Assembly (NCBI GenBank): GCA_021730855.1
Contig: JAKFYM010000006.1
Span: 1-7,630 of the forward strand
Reading direction: 5' to 3'
DNA length: 7,630 bases
Source of the DNA: Bdellovibrionales bacterium
GTDB lineage: Bacteria; Bdellovibrionota; UBA1018; CAIPTA01
In this document: positions 1 through 5,979 of the stretch, one piece after another
Position numbering within the stretch: position 1 is the stretch's first letter
Layout of the letters: every line of letters starts with the position of its first letter
Position numbers and translations under genes: made by a program
The notes under the pieces: generated by a model
Seen by the model: the letters and a program-made list of their open reading frames with translations, nothing else
Told to the model about the DNA's origin: nothing
The model's database searches: none

Positions 1-182
1 GGGCCAATAAGCCATAATTTTCGCTATCCCAATACCATCAATCTTTTTCGCGGCTCATTGCTGAATTTAAGTGGGCTACAAAACGGTCTGCCTTCTATCC
101 CATAATCAAATCATTTTGGGGCAGAATTCAGCCAGGGAGTATTCCTCGGACAATTGACTGTATATACGGATGAGGTCAGATC
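1..182. other. Left-edge region with no supported gene
   Basis: No complete gene is supported here. On the minus strand a frame is open from about position 57 to the window edge, after a stop, and reads KKIDGIGIAKIMAYWP, with an in-frame ATG at 15. It could be the start of a further minus-strand gene cut by the window, but there is no good ribosome binding site and the stretch is too short to judge. I see no clear hairpin terminator after the minus-strand gene that ends at 183. Confidence 0.3.
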
Positions 183-602
183 CTAAAATAGCAATTTTTC
201 CACTAACGCCCCAATGGCTGCGGTAATTGCCGTCCCCACTAAAACTCCTGCCCAGACTTTCACTTTTTTTAGAGGATGCCAACTTCTGCAAAATAACCAG
301 AATGAAAAGACTGCTTCAGCCGCATTTTCTATCTCACCCTCTCGAAGGGAATATCTCGATGGGGGGAAGTCCACCTTTGTATCAATAAGTAGGTTTCTTC
401 TCACCAACTCGTCGAGAGTTATTTCAATTTTTTTAATGTCCATTTTTCCAATGAAGCTCTTATGTCCCGCAAGAGCTAGTGGCTGAAGCCCCTGGTTCCA
501 GGGTAAGGCTACGGGACGATCACTCGCTTCGTATAGAAAATGAAACACAACTCTTTGCTCATCCCAATTCAAAGTAATTTTTTGTTTATTGCTGGCTGCC
601 AT
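183..602 (-). CDS. Small winged-helix-like protein with a C-terminal membrane anchor
   Basis: I do not recognise a named family. From ATG 602 the product is 139 residues. Residues about 55-100 (DELVRRNLLI, then SRYSLREGEI) have the helix, strand, 'wing' and LxxxG-like ending typical of winged helix-turn-helix domains; this is a pattern reading only. Residues about 116-138 (KVWAGVLVGTAITAAIGALV) form one hydrophobic helix almost at the C terminus after a basic patch (LKKVK), so the protein is probably a tail-anchored inner-membrane protein with its soluble part in the cytoplasm. It starts 7 bp after the stop of the nuclease-like gene, with AAGG 5 bp before the ATG, so the two are probably co-translated. 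In-frame ATGs at 623 and 668 would extend it into the upstream gene; I prefer 602 because of the spacing and Shine-Dalgarno. Its role may be to partner or localise the nuclease. Confidence 0.7.
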   Translation of the reverse strand: MAASNKQKITLNWDEQRVVFHFLYEASDRPVALPWNQGLQPLALAGHKSFIGKMDIKKIEITLDELVRRNLLIDTKVDFPPSRYSLREGEIENAAEAVFSFWLFCRSWHPLKKVKVWAGVLVGTAITAAIGALVEKLLF

Positions 603-609
603 TCTAACC

Positions 610-1512
610 TTAGGCGGCCTCATCTTCTTCGGATTCGTAGTCTTCACTTCCAAGAAGCTCATCGACACTCTTAGAGGACTTTATCCTGTCGTACTCACAG
701 TATGCCGGCCCCTGTATTTTTGATTTTTCTCCAAGAGGAATTGGGGCAATCTTCTGGGCGGGGTGCTCAAATATAACCTTGAATTTTCCATCGTCACCAT
801 AAGGAACAATTTCTTTAATTTTTGCGATGTGAGTAATTGCACTAGTGGGAGCCACTTGATATCCGGCAATATACTTCATCTGTGGAATACGTTTTTCTCG
901 AATTCTGATTGCATACCAACAGTGTTCTCCTAGAAATACTTTTTCAAATCCTTCTTTCCTGGCTGGCACTATAATAGTGTCCGAAGCATTTCTTCTGCGT
1001 AAACGATGCTCCCGAACTGCGTCGAGCGATTTTTTGCTTCTGCCAATGATCTTCGATTCTTCACTTGGGCGACATATCACGCTGAAAAACGGGGCCGGTG
1101 ACGAATTGTCGATTCGGTATGCCTCCACTTGGATTAGGTAAAATTTCTTATCAGAAAACTCATTTAGCCAATTGATCGCGTTGATGTGCTCCTGGCGAGG
1201 AGACTTGGTTATCCAAACAATGGTCTTTGCATCCATGTTTGTGGCGTAAGTAATAATCTGACCAAGGTGGGAGTGATCGGTTTTCTCAAGTTGATTTTCG
1301 ATCACAACGCGGTCGCCAGCGTCGTCTTCGGCTAGAATATCTATGCAGAATCGGCTGTCGTCGATTTTCTTTTCGATGGCCACGGTTTCTAGGGAGAGAT
1401 CAAGAATCTCGCTGAGAGGCTCCAGATTCTCGGCCAACCAATGCGTAAAATCTTCCGCCTCGTGTTGCCAAACTTCCCTAAGCTCCACAGCTACAAGTTT
1501 TCCTATTTTCAT
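610..1512 (-). CDS. PD-(D/E)XK nuclease-like protein with extra C-terminal domain
   Basis: A 300-residue protein whose N-terminal half matches the PD-(D/E)XK nuclease fold of the DUF4268/NucS-like kind. The visible core is E47, D58 (in FCIDIL), E72-N73-Q74 (IENQ, an ExQ variant of ExK) and a following TDHSHLGQIITYA segment in which Q85 and Y89 give the QxxxY motif of RecB-like nucleases. Such domains cut or bind DNA, usually with Mg2+. Residues about 185-285 form a second domain (HCWYAIRIRE, KYIAGYQV, SAITHIAKI, then a K-F-x-V strand) that reminds me of PUA/ASCH/EVE-type beta-barrels; this is a weak resemblance. The tail is very acidic (SEDYESEEDEAA). It heads a two-gene minus-strand unit with the anchored protein downstream. 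The ribosome binding site before ATG 1512 is weak (GAAAAG). Activity is inferred from motifs; a restriction or defence role is plausible but not shown. Confidence 0.8.
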   Translation of the reverse strand: MKIGKLVAVELREVWQHEAEDFTHWLAENLEPLSEILDLSLETVAIEKKIDDSRFCIDILAEDDAGDRVVIENQLEKTDHSHLGQIITYATNMDAKTIVWITKSPRQEHINAINWLNEFSDKKFYLIQVEAYRIDNSSPAPFFSVICRPSEESKIIGRSKKSLDAVREHRLRRRNASDTIIVPARKEGFEKVFLGEHCWYAIRIREKRIPQMKYIAGYQVAPTSAITHIAKIKEIVPYGDDGKFKVIFEHPAQKIAPIPLGEKSKIQGPAYCEYDRIKSSKSVDELLGSEDYESEEDEAA

Positions 1513-1628
1513 ATCTTTTCGTATCGGAAGAATTCCCGACCGCTTTTAGCGTGATCCATAAAGGGCCACGAATACACGGCAGGAACAATGGCTTGTCAGA
1601 AACCGTTTAAGAAAACTACGGTCTTCGT
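1513..1628. promoter_or_regulatory. Divergent intergenic region with dyads
   Basis: These 116 bp separate the minus-strand nuclease unit from the plus-strand recombinase, so both promoters should lie here or close by. Inverted repeats visible are TCGG (1524-1527) with CCGA (1536-1539), CGCT/AGCG around 1541-1550, and ACCGT (1602-1606) with ACGGT (1618-1622) just before the recombinase start. They could bind the recombinase or another regulator. No strong -35/-10 pair stands out on either strand, so individual promoters are not called. Confidence 0.35.
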
Positions 1629-2255
1629 ATGGATAAACCAATCCGAGCCTGCATTTACGCTCGCTATTCTCGATTGCTAAGTGGCCAGAGCCTTGAAAAC
1701 CAACTTGTCCCGCTTCGCGCCATGGCCCAGCAGCGAGGATTCCATCTCGTAGAGGAATACACAGATGAAGGCATGTCTGGTGCTCGCGAGCGTCGTCCCG
1801 GCCTGGATCGACTGGTGAGAGACGCGTATCTCGGTCGCTTTAATGTGGTACTTGTGGCCGCAATAGACCGGCTGGCGCGGGATACACGTCATCTTTTGAA
1901 CCTCCTCCATGAACTAGATAAAATCGGAGTATTTCTAGTCTCTCAGCGAGAGGCCATCGACTTCGGGACACCTCTAGGACGCGCCACCCTAATTATCCTG
2001 GGCGCTATTAGCCAAATGGAGCGCGAAGCGACCAGGGAACGTATTCGCATCGCACTTGCAACAAAAAAACTTGCTGCGGCACAAAGTGGATCTGGTTGGC
2101 GTTGCGGTCGTCCTTCCGCCGCTGACGAAAAAACAATCTCTGAAATTCTAGCTCTGCATCGAGTGGGCCACTCGATTCGCGGCATCCAGAAATTGCTCAG
2201 TAAGAGAATTGGCCACTCGACCATCGGCCGCATTATCAAAGGAGCGAAAGATTGA
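1629..2255 (+). CDS. Serine recombinase, resolvase/invertase family
   Basis: A 208-residue small serine recombinase, which cuts both DNA strands at a short site through a covalent serine link and rejoins them for resolution or inversion. The catalytic N-terminal domain is intact: YARYS gives R12 and nucleophile S14, and AIDRLARD gives D80, R81 and R84. The segment SQMEREATRERIRIAL (129-143) is the start of the long dimer helix E. The C-terminal part begins at the typical GRP (160-162) and carries a Hin-like helix-turn-helix (about 168-203, ILALHRVGHSIRGIQKLL then STIGRIIKG). The length is slightly over the usual 180-200. The Shine-Dalgarno before ATG 1629 is weak. No transposase lies nearby, so it may be a lone resolvase/invertase acting on local sites, a remnant of a transposon, or a plasmid/island multimer-resolution enzyme. 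Confidence 0.93.
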   Translation: MDKPIRACIYARYSRLLSGQSLENQLVPLRAMAQQRGFHLVEEYTDEGMSGARERRPGLDRLVRDAYLGRFNVVLVAAIDRLARDTRHLLNLLHELDKIGVFLVSQREAIDFGTPLGRATLIILGAISQMEREATRERIRIALATKKLAAAQSGSGWRCGRPSAADEKTISEILALHRVGHSIRGIQKLLSKRIGHSTIGRIIKGAKD

Positions 2256-2264
2256 ATGTCGTGC

Positions 2265-2328
2265 CCGAACATTCGGTAACTCACGATCAATCGGAAATTT
2301 CTCCGGCCAAATCAGATGTGTACCGAAT
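2265..2328. promoter_or_regulatory. Candidate operator region of the XRE gene
   Basis: In front of the XRE gene lie CCGAA-CA-TTCGG (2265-2276), an 8-bp inverted pair ATTCGGTA (2271-2278) / TACCGAAT (2321-2328), and the palindrome GAAATTTC (2294-2301). XRE repressors commonly bind short dyads over their own promoter, so autoregulation is a reasonable inference. No promoter boxes were clear enough to call. Confidence 0.4.
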
Positions 2329-2349
2329 TACTTATGGGGAGAATCTGAA

Positions 2350-2721
2350 ATGGTTAGGCGGAGGAAAAAAACAGAGTTGAGTGCTTTTACGCGCAACCTC
2401 AATGCGCTGATGAAAGAGCGCGAACTAACCATAGCTGCCGCTGCTAAAATCGCTAGGGTTCCCCAAAGCACCCTCGGAGATTGGCGCACTGGATCCCAGC
2501 CTGATGATTTTGAGGCTGTGCAGCGCTTAGCTGATCACTTCAACGTAAGCCTAGGCCTCTTGCTAACAGGTAAGGAGGATGTGCGGAATGCCGCTGCCGT
2601 TCCTACCGTGTCAGCGGTCTTTGACGATGGCGGCTTACTTTTTGATGGTTTCGCCAAAATCACTATTCAGCGACTAATTCCGCGAGAACAAAAGAAAAAA
2701 ATCGAAACACCCGATGAGTAA
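2350..2721 (+). CDS. XRE-family (Cro/CI-type) DNA-binding regulator
   Basis: A 123-residue protein with a helix-turn-helix of the Cro/CI type at residues about 12-73: FTRNLNALMKERELTIAAAA, KIARVPQSTLGDWRTGSQP, and the helices AVQRLADHFNVSLGLLLTG, which is the classic spacing ending in the 'LLxG' motif. The tail (DDGGLLFDGFAKITIQRLIPREQKKK) is a short strand-rich basic extension of unknown role. I chose ATG 2350 because GGGGAG (2336-2341) sits 8 bp ahead; the same frame is open upstream to a TTG at 2209 inside the recombinase gene, which is unlikely to be used. The stop overlaps ATG 2714 of the next frame (ATGAGTAA), suggesting translational coupling to the membrane protein. Likely a repressor of its own operon. 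Confidence 0.88.
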   Translation: MVRRRKKTELSAFTRNLNALMKERELTIAAAAKIARVPQSTLGDWRTGSQPDDFEAVQRLADHFNVSLGLLLTGKEDVRNAAAVPTVSAVFDDGGLLFDGFAKITIQRLIPREQKKKIETPDE

Positions 2722-2761
2722 AAAAGCGCCATCTAAGAAAATCAGTCCTGAGGGAGAATGC

Positions 2762-3838
2762 ATGAAAAAAACAGAAAAATTGATGATCGCGTCTTTCATC
2801 TCAGCGGCTCTATTCATTGCTGCAATTTACTTTTTTTATCCGGCCAGCCAAATAGCGATTCCTTGGTGGGGTTGGCTGCTTCTTTGGGTTGGTTCGGCTG
2901 GAGCGTTCTATAACGGCTTCACCAAGATGAGTGCCCAGGAAGAATTGACCAATATCAAGGAGACGCTTTCTAACCTAGCCGAAAAAAGCAGAGAAGCTCC
3001 CCTTAAAACAGACACTGCAAAGAAAGACGAGCCTATTGAAAAGAATGTCACGAAAAGCTTCGGGGAAATTTCCAAAGACAACTTCAACCAGGGCTATAAA
3101 GACGGAAGAAATGGAAATGGCTCAAAAGGACTGGCGAAGTTTTCGACTGGCGTTGCTTGGGTGGGAGCAGTTTTTTTTGGTCTTCTTACGGTTGCATGCA
3201 TATCAGATGGAAAGTATGTTGCCGCTTTCTTTATGGCCGTCACAGCAGTAATTCTTTTTCCACCGATTGTTGCGGCATTCCCTCGTCGGCTTGGGGCCAT
3301 TTCCAGTATGCAGAAATTTGGCCTTTCGTGCTTGGTCGTTTTCGGTTTTGCGCTGAGCCTTCCAAAGACACCGAAAACTGAGTTATCTCAGGAAAAATCC
3401 GCCGGCGAAACACGGCAAGACAATGAAGCCGTTTCGGATTCGAAGCCCTCTCAGAATCGTGCCGTGGCTTCAACAATCCCGGATCAAGAGACAAAAGTCC
3501 TCACGTCCATGATTGAGAAAAACTTCTGCACTTTTTTCTCGAATGTTCGGTGTGCGGATTTTCAGTTTGAGACCTTTAGTGAGGGGAAGACAAAAGGCCT
3601 TCCCGCAAGAGTAGTTCGAGTGCGTTATCTACAAAAGATTAACGAGGCAGAACAAAAGTGTACCTATGTTCACTATGCGGTCGATCAACAATTTCGTGAG
3701 CTAGATCAAGTTATAATGAGCTGGAATGTGAAAGGATCTTGTAGTGGCAAAGACGATTGTTATGGATGCACGCCGGAAGCAGCAAAATTTAATGCGAAAC
3801 TAAGGAAGCTCGGCTACTCGGGAGAATTGCCGAACTAG
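2762..3838 (+). CDS. Five-helix membrane protein with six-cysteine C-terminal domain
   Basis: I do not recognise the family. From ATG 2762 the product is 358 residues. Hydrophobic helices lie at about 7-26, 33-53, 128-147, 151-174 and 185-201. Between helices 2 and 3 is a charged, probably cytoplasmic loop (54-127) ending in a Gly/Asn-rich stretch (GYKDGRNGNGSKG). After helix 5 come a low-complexity linker and a C-terminal domain (about 245-350) with cysteines at 256, 264, 300, 327, 333 and 336, which could form three disulfides. A cytoplasmic N terminus, cytoplasmic PRR at 174-176 and periplasmic cysteine domain satisfy the positive-inside rule. ATG 2762 has AGGGAG 5 bp ahead; an alternative in-frame ATG at 2714 overlaps the XRE stop by 8 bp and adds 16 residues (MSKKAPSKKISPEGEC). 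Co-transcribed with the XRE gene; possibly a sensor or envelope protein under its control. Confidence 0.78.
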   Translation: MKKTEKLMIASFISAALFIAAIYFFYPASQIAIPWWGWLLLWVGSAGAFYNGFTKMSAQEELTNIKETLSNLAEKSREAPLKTDTAKKDEPIEKNVTKSFGEISKDNFNQGYKDGRNGNGSKGLAKFSTGVAWVGAVFFGLLTVACISDGKYVAAFFMAVTAVILFPPIVAAFPRRLGAISSMQKFGLSCLVVFGFALSLPKTPKTELSQEKSAGETRQDNEAVSDSKPSQNRAVASTIPDQETKVLTSMIEKNFCTFFSNVRCADFQFETFSEGKTKGLPARVVRVRYLQKINEAEQKCTYVHYAVDQQFRELDQVIMSWNVKGSCSGKDDCYGCTPEAAKFNAKLRKLGYSGELPN

Positions 3839-3845
3839 AAGTTCG
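3831..3845 (+). other. Perfect hairpin across a stop codon
   Basis: CGAACT-AGA-AGTTCG is a perfect 6-bp inverted repeat with a 3-nt loop that contains the end of the TAG stop of the membrane-protein gene. A run of six T residues follows only 15 nt later (3861-3866), so it is not a standard intrinsic terminator; it could be a weak terminator or an RNA stability element. Confidence 0.35.
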
Positions 3846-3922
3846 AAGAAGCACAATAAATTTTTTCAATGCCGTACCTGGTAATTATTTTGTAGTGTTT
3901 CAAGTATGAATTCGGAATCTCA

Positions 3923-4672
3923 ATGCGGAACCTGATCTATCTCTTTTCTATATTTTTCGCTTTCACGGCCTTCGCAGGCGGCAACGAAAAAATAAAGAAT
4001 TTTTCCGAAGCTAAGAAAATCGCACTGAGAATCAGCAAGGAACACCCCTACACGATCTATTGCGGCTGCAAGTACGACGGTAAGGTCATCGACCTCAAGA
4101 GCTGCGGCTACAAGATCCGCAAAGATGCGAAGCGGGCCGCTCGCCTGGAATGGGAGCACGTAGTCCCGGCAGAAGCTTTTGGCAACTCCTTCGCGGAATG
4201 GCGCGAGGGATCGCCGAAATGTATGAAAAAGGGAAAGCCTTACAAGGGCAGAAAATGTGCGGGGAAGAATCCTGAATTTTCCCGTATGGAAGCTGATCTC
4301 TACAATCTCTGGCCGGAAATTGGAGAACTAAACGGACTCCGTAGTAACTTTTCTATGGCCGCGCTCGGCGGCACAGACAGAAGCCCAGACAGCCTTTCTT
4401 TTGGTGGCTGCAAGGCTGTGCTTTCAGATCGTAAGTTCGAGCCTATGGATATGGCTAAGGGAACCGTAGCGCGTACATACATGTACATGGAGCAGGCCTA
4501 TTCTGGGCGTGGAGTCATATCCGATAAGAATAAAAAACTTTTCGAGGCATGGGACAAGCAATTTCCAGTGACTACCTGGGAATGCAAGCGAGCCGAAAAA
4601 ATCAAGGCAGCTCAGGGTAACGAGAATCCCGTGCTGAAAGAGCGTTGCTCCAAGGCTGTTGCACCGCTGTAG
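3923..4672 (+). CDS. endA: Exported endonuclease I (EndA/Vvn/Dns type)
   Basis: A 249-residue non-specific DNase/RNase of the endonuclease I family, which in Gram-negatives acts in the periplasm or is secreted, degrading incoming or environmental nucleic acid. Residues 1-19 (MRNLIYLFSIFFAFTAFAG) are a signal peptide with likely cleavage near AFA-G. The beta-beta-alpha-metal active site is intact: EWEHVVPAEAFG gives E78 and the general base H79, and EADLYNLWPEIGELNGLRSN gives E123 and N137, with R140 nearby; spacing agrees with Vvn (E79, H80, E113, N127). Eight cysteines in the mature part (47, 49, 61, 100, 112 and three more in GGCK, WECK and ERCS) could make four disulfides as in Vvn. The Shine-Dalgarno is weak (CGGAA). 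The 84-bp AT-rich upstream gap probably holds its own promoter. The family assignment is firm; the biological role here (nutrient, transfer barrier, defence) is open. Confidence 0.93.
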   Translation: MRNLIYLFSIFFAFTAFAGGNEKIKNFSEAKKIALRISKEHPYTIYCGCKYDGKVIDLKSCGYKIRKDAKRAARLEWEHVVPAEAFGNSFAEWREGSPKCMKKGKPYKGRKCAGKNPEFSRMEADLYNLWPEIGELNGLRSNFSMAALGGTDRSPDSLSFGGCKAVLSDRKFEPMDMAKGTVARTYMYMEQAYSGRGVISDKNKKLFEAWDKQFPVTTWECKRAEKIKAAQGNENPVLKERCSKAVAPL

Positions 4673-4733
4673 ATTTTGCACCTCCCCGGCAACAAGATTC
4701 GACTGCCGAGATCTTGCTCACTATTGTTTCCCG

Positions 4734-5291
4734 ATGGACCCACCTGAAATATCACCAAGGCGCTTACAGCTCGGCCTGATCGTTGCGCCGCATGGGGAGA
4801 AGGTTAGCGAATCTGTCCTGAACTTCGCCCTGAACATTGCCGAATTCCCTAGTGCGGTGAGAATTGTAAGGGCAGATAAACGCACCCTAAACAGAAGGAC
4901 ACTCCTTGCGGCCCTTGCGCCGGCCAAAGGCACCCTAGCGATTGAATCCCGAGCATTTTTAGAGCGAACTCCGGACTTCCGGTGGTTTGGACCAAGCCAG
5001 GATAGCTGGCCAAGGAATGGCCGCCTGATTTATTGGCTGGTTCAAAAAATCCGGGAGAGGGCCAGAGCATCATTCAGTGGGCACGATCGACATTTGGTTT
5101 TCCTCCACACGCTTCCATCGTTGCCTGCCGGCATGACCATCGACGATGTGAGGTTGATCGAAGTCCTTTTTTCCATCGGGCGCGTGATCGAGCACCACGC
5201 CGATTTCATCGCAATTTGTAGAAATGGGCGACTGGACTTCCTGAAAAACAGGATTGGAGTCACCTTCCCGGAAGGCTCTTGGAAAATCTAG
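4734..5291 (+). CDS. Unrecognised basic protein downstream of endonuclease I
   Basis: No family recognised. From ATG 4734 the product is 185 residues, rich in Arg/Lys, without a signal peptide or membrane segment. The pattern is alternating alpha/beta: a strand LQLGLIVAPHG near the N terminus, helix SESVLNFALNIAEF, strand AVRIVRADK, strand TLAIES, helix LIYWLVQKIRERARASF, strand RHLVFLHTL, helix DVRLIEVLFSIGRVIEHHADF, strand IAICRNGRL. This suggests a compact globular cytoplasmic protein. No catalytic motif is evident. The same frame is open back to a TTG at 4659 that overlaps the endonuclease gene by 14 bp; neither start has a good Shine-Dalgarno, and I prefer the ATG. Lying 61 bp after the endonuclease gene on the same strand, it may be co-transcribed, and an immunity or accessory function is possible but unsupported. 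Confidence 0.6.
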   Translation: MDPPEISPRRLQLGLIVAPHGEKVSESVLNFALNIAEFPSAVRIVRADKRTLNRRTLLAALAPAKGTLAIESRAFLERTPDFRWFGPSQDSWPRNGRLIYWLVQKIRERARASFSGHDRHLVFLHTLPSLPAGMTIDDVRLIEVLFSIGRVIEHHADFIAICRNGRLDFLKNRIGVTFPEGSWKI

Positions 5292-5350
5292 GCGCTTCGA
5301 TACGACGGTCAAGAGCCACAACGTTCACCGAGAATCGCCCAATACCGGAT

Positions 5351-5451
5351 GTAACCGATGTATCAGGATACAAAAGGCTGTAACAGCGTAAGCCCAAATG
5401 GAAAATAGGGCACAACCAAGAGGCGAAACTTGTAACCGATTTGTATCAGAA
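5351..5451 (+). repeat. Direct repeat GTAACCGAT..TGTATCAG, two copies
   Basis: GTAACCGA-TGTATCAGGA (5351-5368) and GTAACCGATTTGTATCAGAA (5432-5451) are two near-identical copies with an offset of 81 bp. A partial third copy, ACCGGATGTA, abuts the first on its left (about 5344-5353). This iteron-like or binding-site-like arrangement is not coding. Confidence 0.6.
5359..5372. promoter_or_regulatory. Palindrome TGTATC-AG-GATACA
   Basis: A perfect 6-bp dyad with a 2-bp centre. The same half-sites recur at 5442-5447 and 5472-5477 in the same orientation but 24 bp apart, so this looks like a set of binding sites for a dimeric protein. Immediately to the right lies another odd-centred dyad, GCTGT-A-ACAGC (5377-5387). 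Confidence 0.5.
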
Positions 5452-5477
5452 CATGTACTAGAGCCGTTTCTGATACA
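5442..5477. repeat. 10-bp perfect inverted repeat with 16-nt spacer
   Basis: TGTATCAGAA (5442-5451) is matched exactly by its reverse complement TTCTGATACA (5468-5477). The total of 36 bp is close to the length of resolvase accessory subsites in Tn3-type res sites (about 34 bp for site II); a link to the recombinase at 1629-2255 is conjecture. Confidence 0.55.
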
Positions 5478-5482
5478 TGGAG

Positions 5483-5516
5483 AAAGATCTTTTCCGAAAT
5501 GGATTTGTTTCATTTC
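5483..5516. repeat. Two further dyads beside the TGTATC cluster
   Basis: AAAGATCTTT (5483-5492) is a perfect 10-bp palindrome, followed by GAAATG (5496-5501) inverted as CATTTC (5511-5516) across 9 nt. With the neighbouring dyads, five inverted repeats fall within about 160 bp. Confidence 0.45.
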
Positions 5517-5652
5517 AAGCACTTAGATTAAAATTGAGCATTCAGCGACGATGCGGTTTTCATCCAGATTAAAAATTCTTTGTTACAGTACAACTGAGTG
5601 GCTTGATTGGTTTCTCATCTCCCTTTTAGACGGCGCTATAGTGACCACCGTT

Positions 5653-5668
5653 TTGCACACGGATTGCA
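5653..5668 (+). promoter_or_regulatory. Candidate sigma-54 promoter
   Basis: TTGCAC-ACGGA-TTGCA fits the RpoN -24/-12 consensus TGGCAC-N5-TTGCW at every position except the first G of the -24 GG pair, with exact spacing. It points rightward toward the coiled-coil gene, giving a leader of about 350 nt. The sequence is also a tandem 11-bp repeat of TTGCACA (5653-5659, 5664-5670), so a protein-binding repeat is an alternative reading. No bound activator gene is visible in the window. Confidence 0.35.
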
Positions 5669-5856
5669 CAAAAATCCAAAAAAATCACCGCGCCATCGGT
5701 TAAATAAGTCTTACTCACTAATTAAAGACAAAAAATTTCATTCATTGCTGGCACTCAGCGACATGGGATCACTATCGCGTCAGGGGACTCCCAGCGTCAG
5801 AAATACCATCACACTCCATTCATAACGCCGGGAAAATGCGATCCTCCCTACGAACT

Positions 5857-5884
5857 CCCCCACTAATCCCACAACCCACATCCC
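5857..5884 (-). promoter_or_regulatory. G-quadruplex motif on the minus strand
   Basis: On the plus strand the C runs CCCCC (5857-5861), CCC (5868-5870), CCC (5875-5877) and CCC (5882-5884) are separated by 6, 4 and 4 nt, so the minus strand satisfies G3+N1-7 four times. The last three runs repeat every 7 nt (CCCACAA, CCCACAT, CCCAAAA). In RNA made from the plus strand the same stretch is C-rich, G-poor and unstructured, as in Rho-loading (rut) sites. Confidence 0.5.
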
Positions 5885-5979
5885 AAAAAATGAACTCACC
5901 GCGATTTTCAGCTTTCCAGCAACGCGTTTGTTCCACCTATCGTTTACCTAACCAACCACTTCTCCCGAAATTAACCATC

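Noticed and set aside
603..668. Longer start of the anchored protein at ATG 623 or ATG 668
   Set aside because: Both lie inside the nuclease gene; ATG 602 fits a tight 7-bp gene junction with AAGG ahead. ATG 623 cannot be fully excluded.
2209..2349. N-terminal extension of the XRE gene from a TTG at 2209
   Set aside because: It overlaps the recombinase gene, has no ribosome binding site, and the helix-turn-helix begins only after ATG 2350, which has a good Shine-Dalgarno.
4659..4733. TTG start for the orphan protein overlapping the endonuclease gene
   Set aside because: The extra residues are Cys/Arg-rich and look like noise, and the spacing of AAGG (3 nt) is too short.
5325..5522. Minus-strand 65-residue open frame
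   Set aside because: It lies across the dyad cluster, has no ribosome binding site and its composition is not protein-like.
5607..5825. Plus-strand 72-residue open frame from TTG
   Set aside because: No ribosome binding site, rare start, basic low-quality composition, and it runs through promoter-like and repeat sequence.
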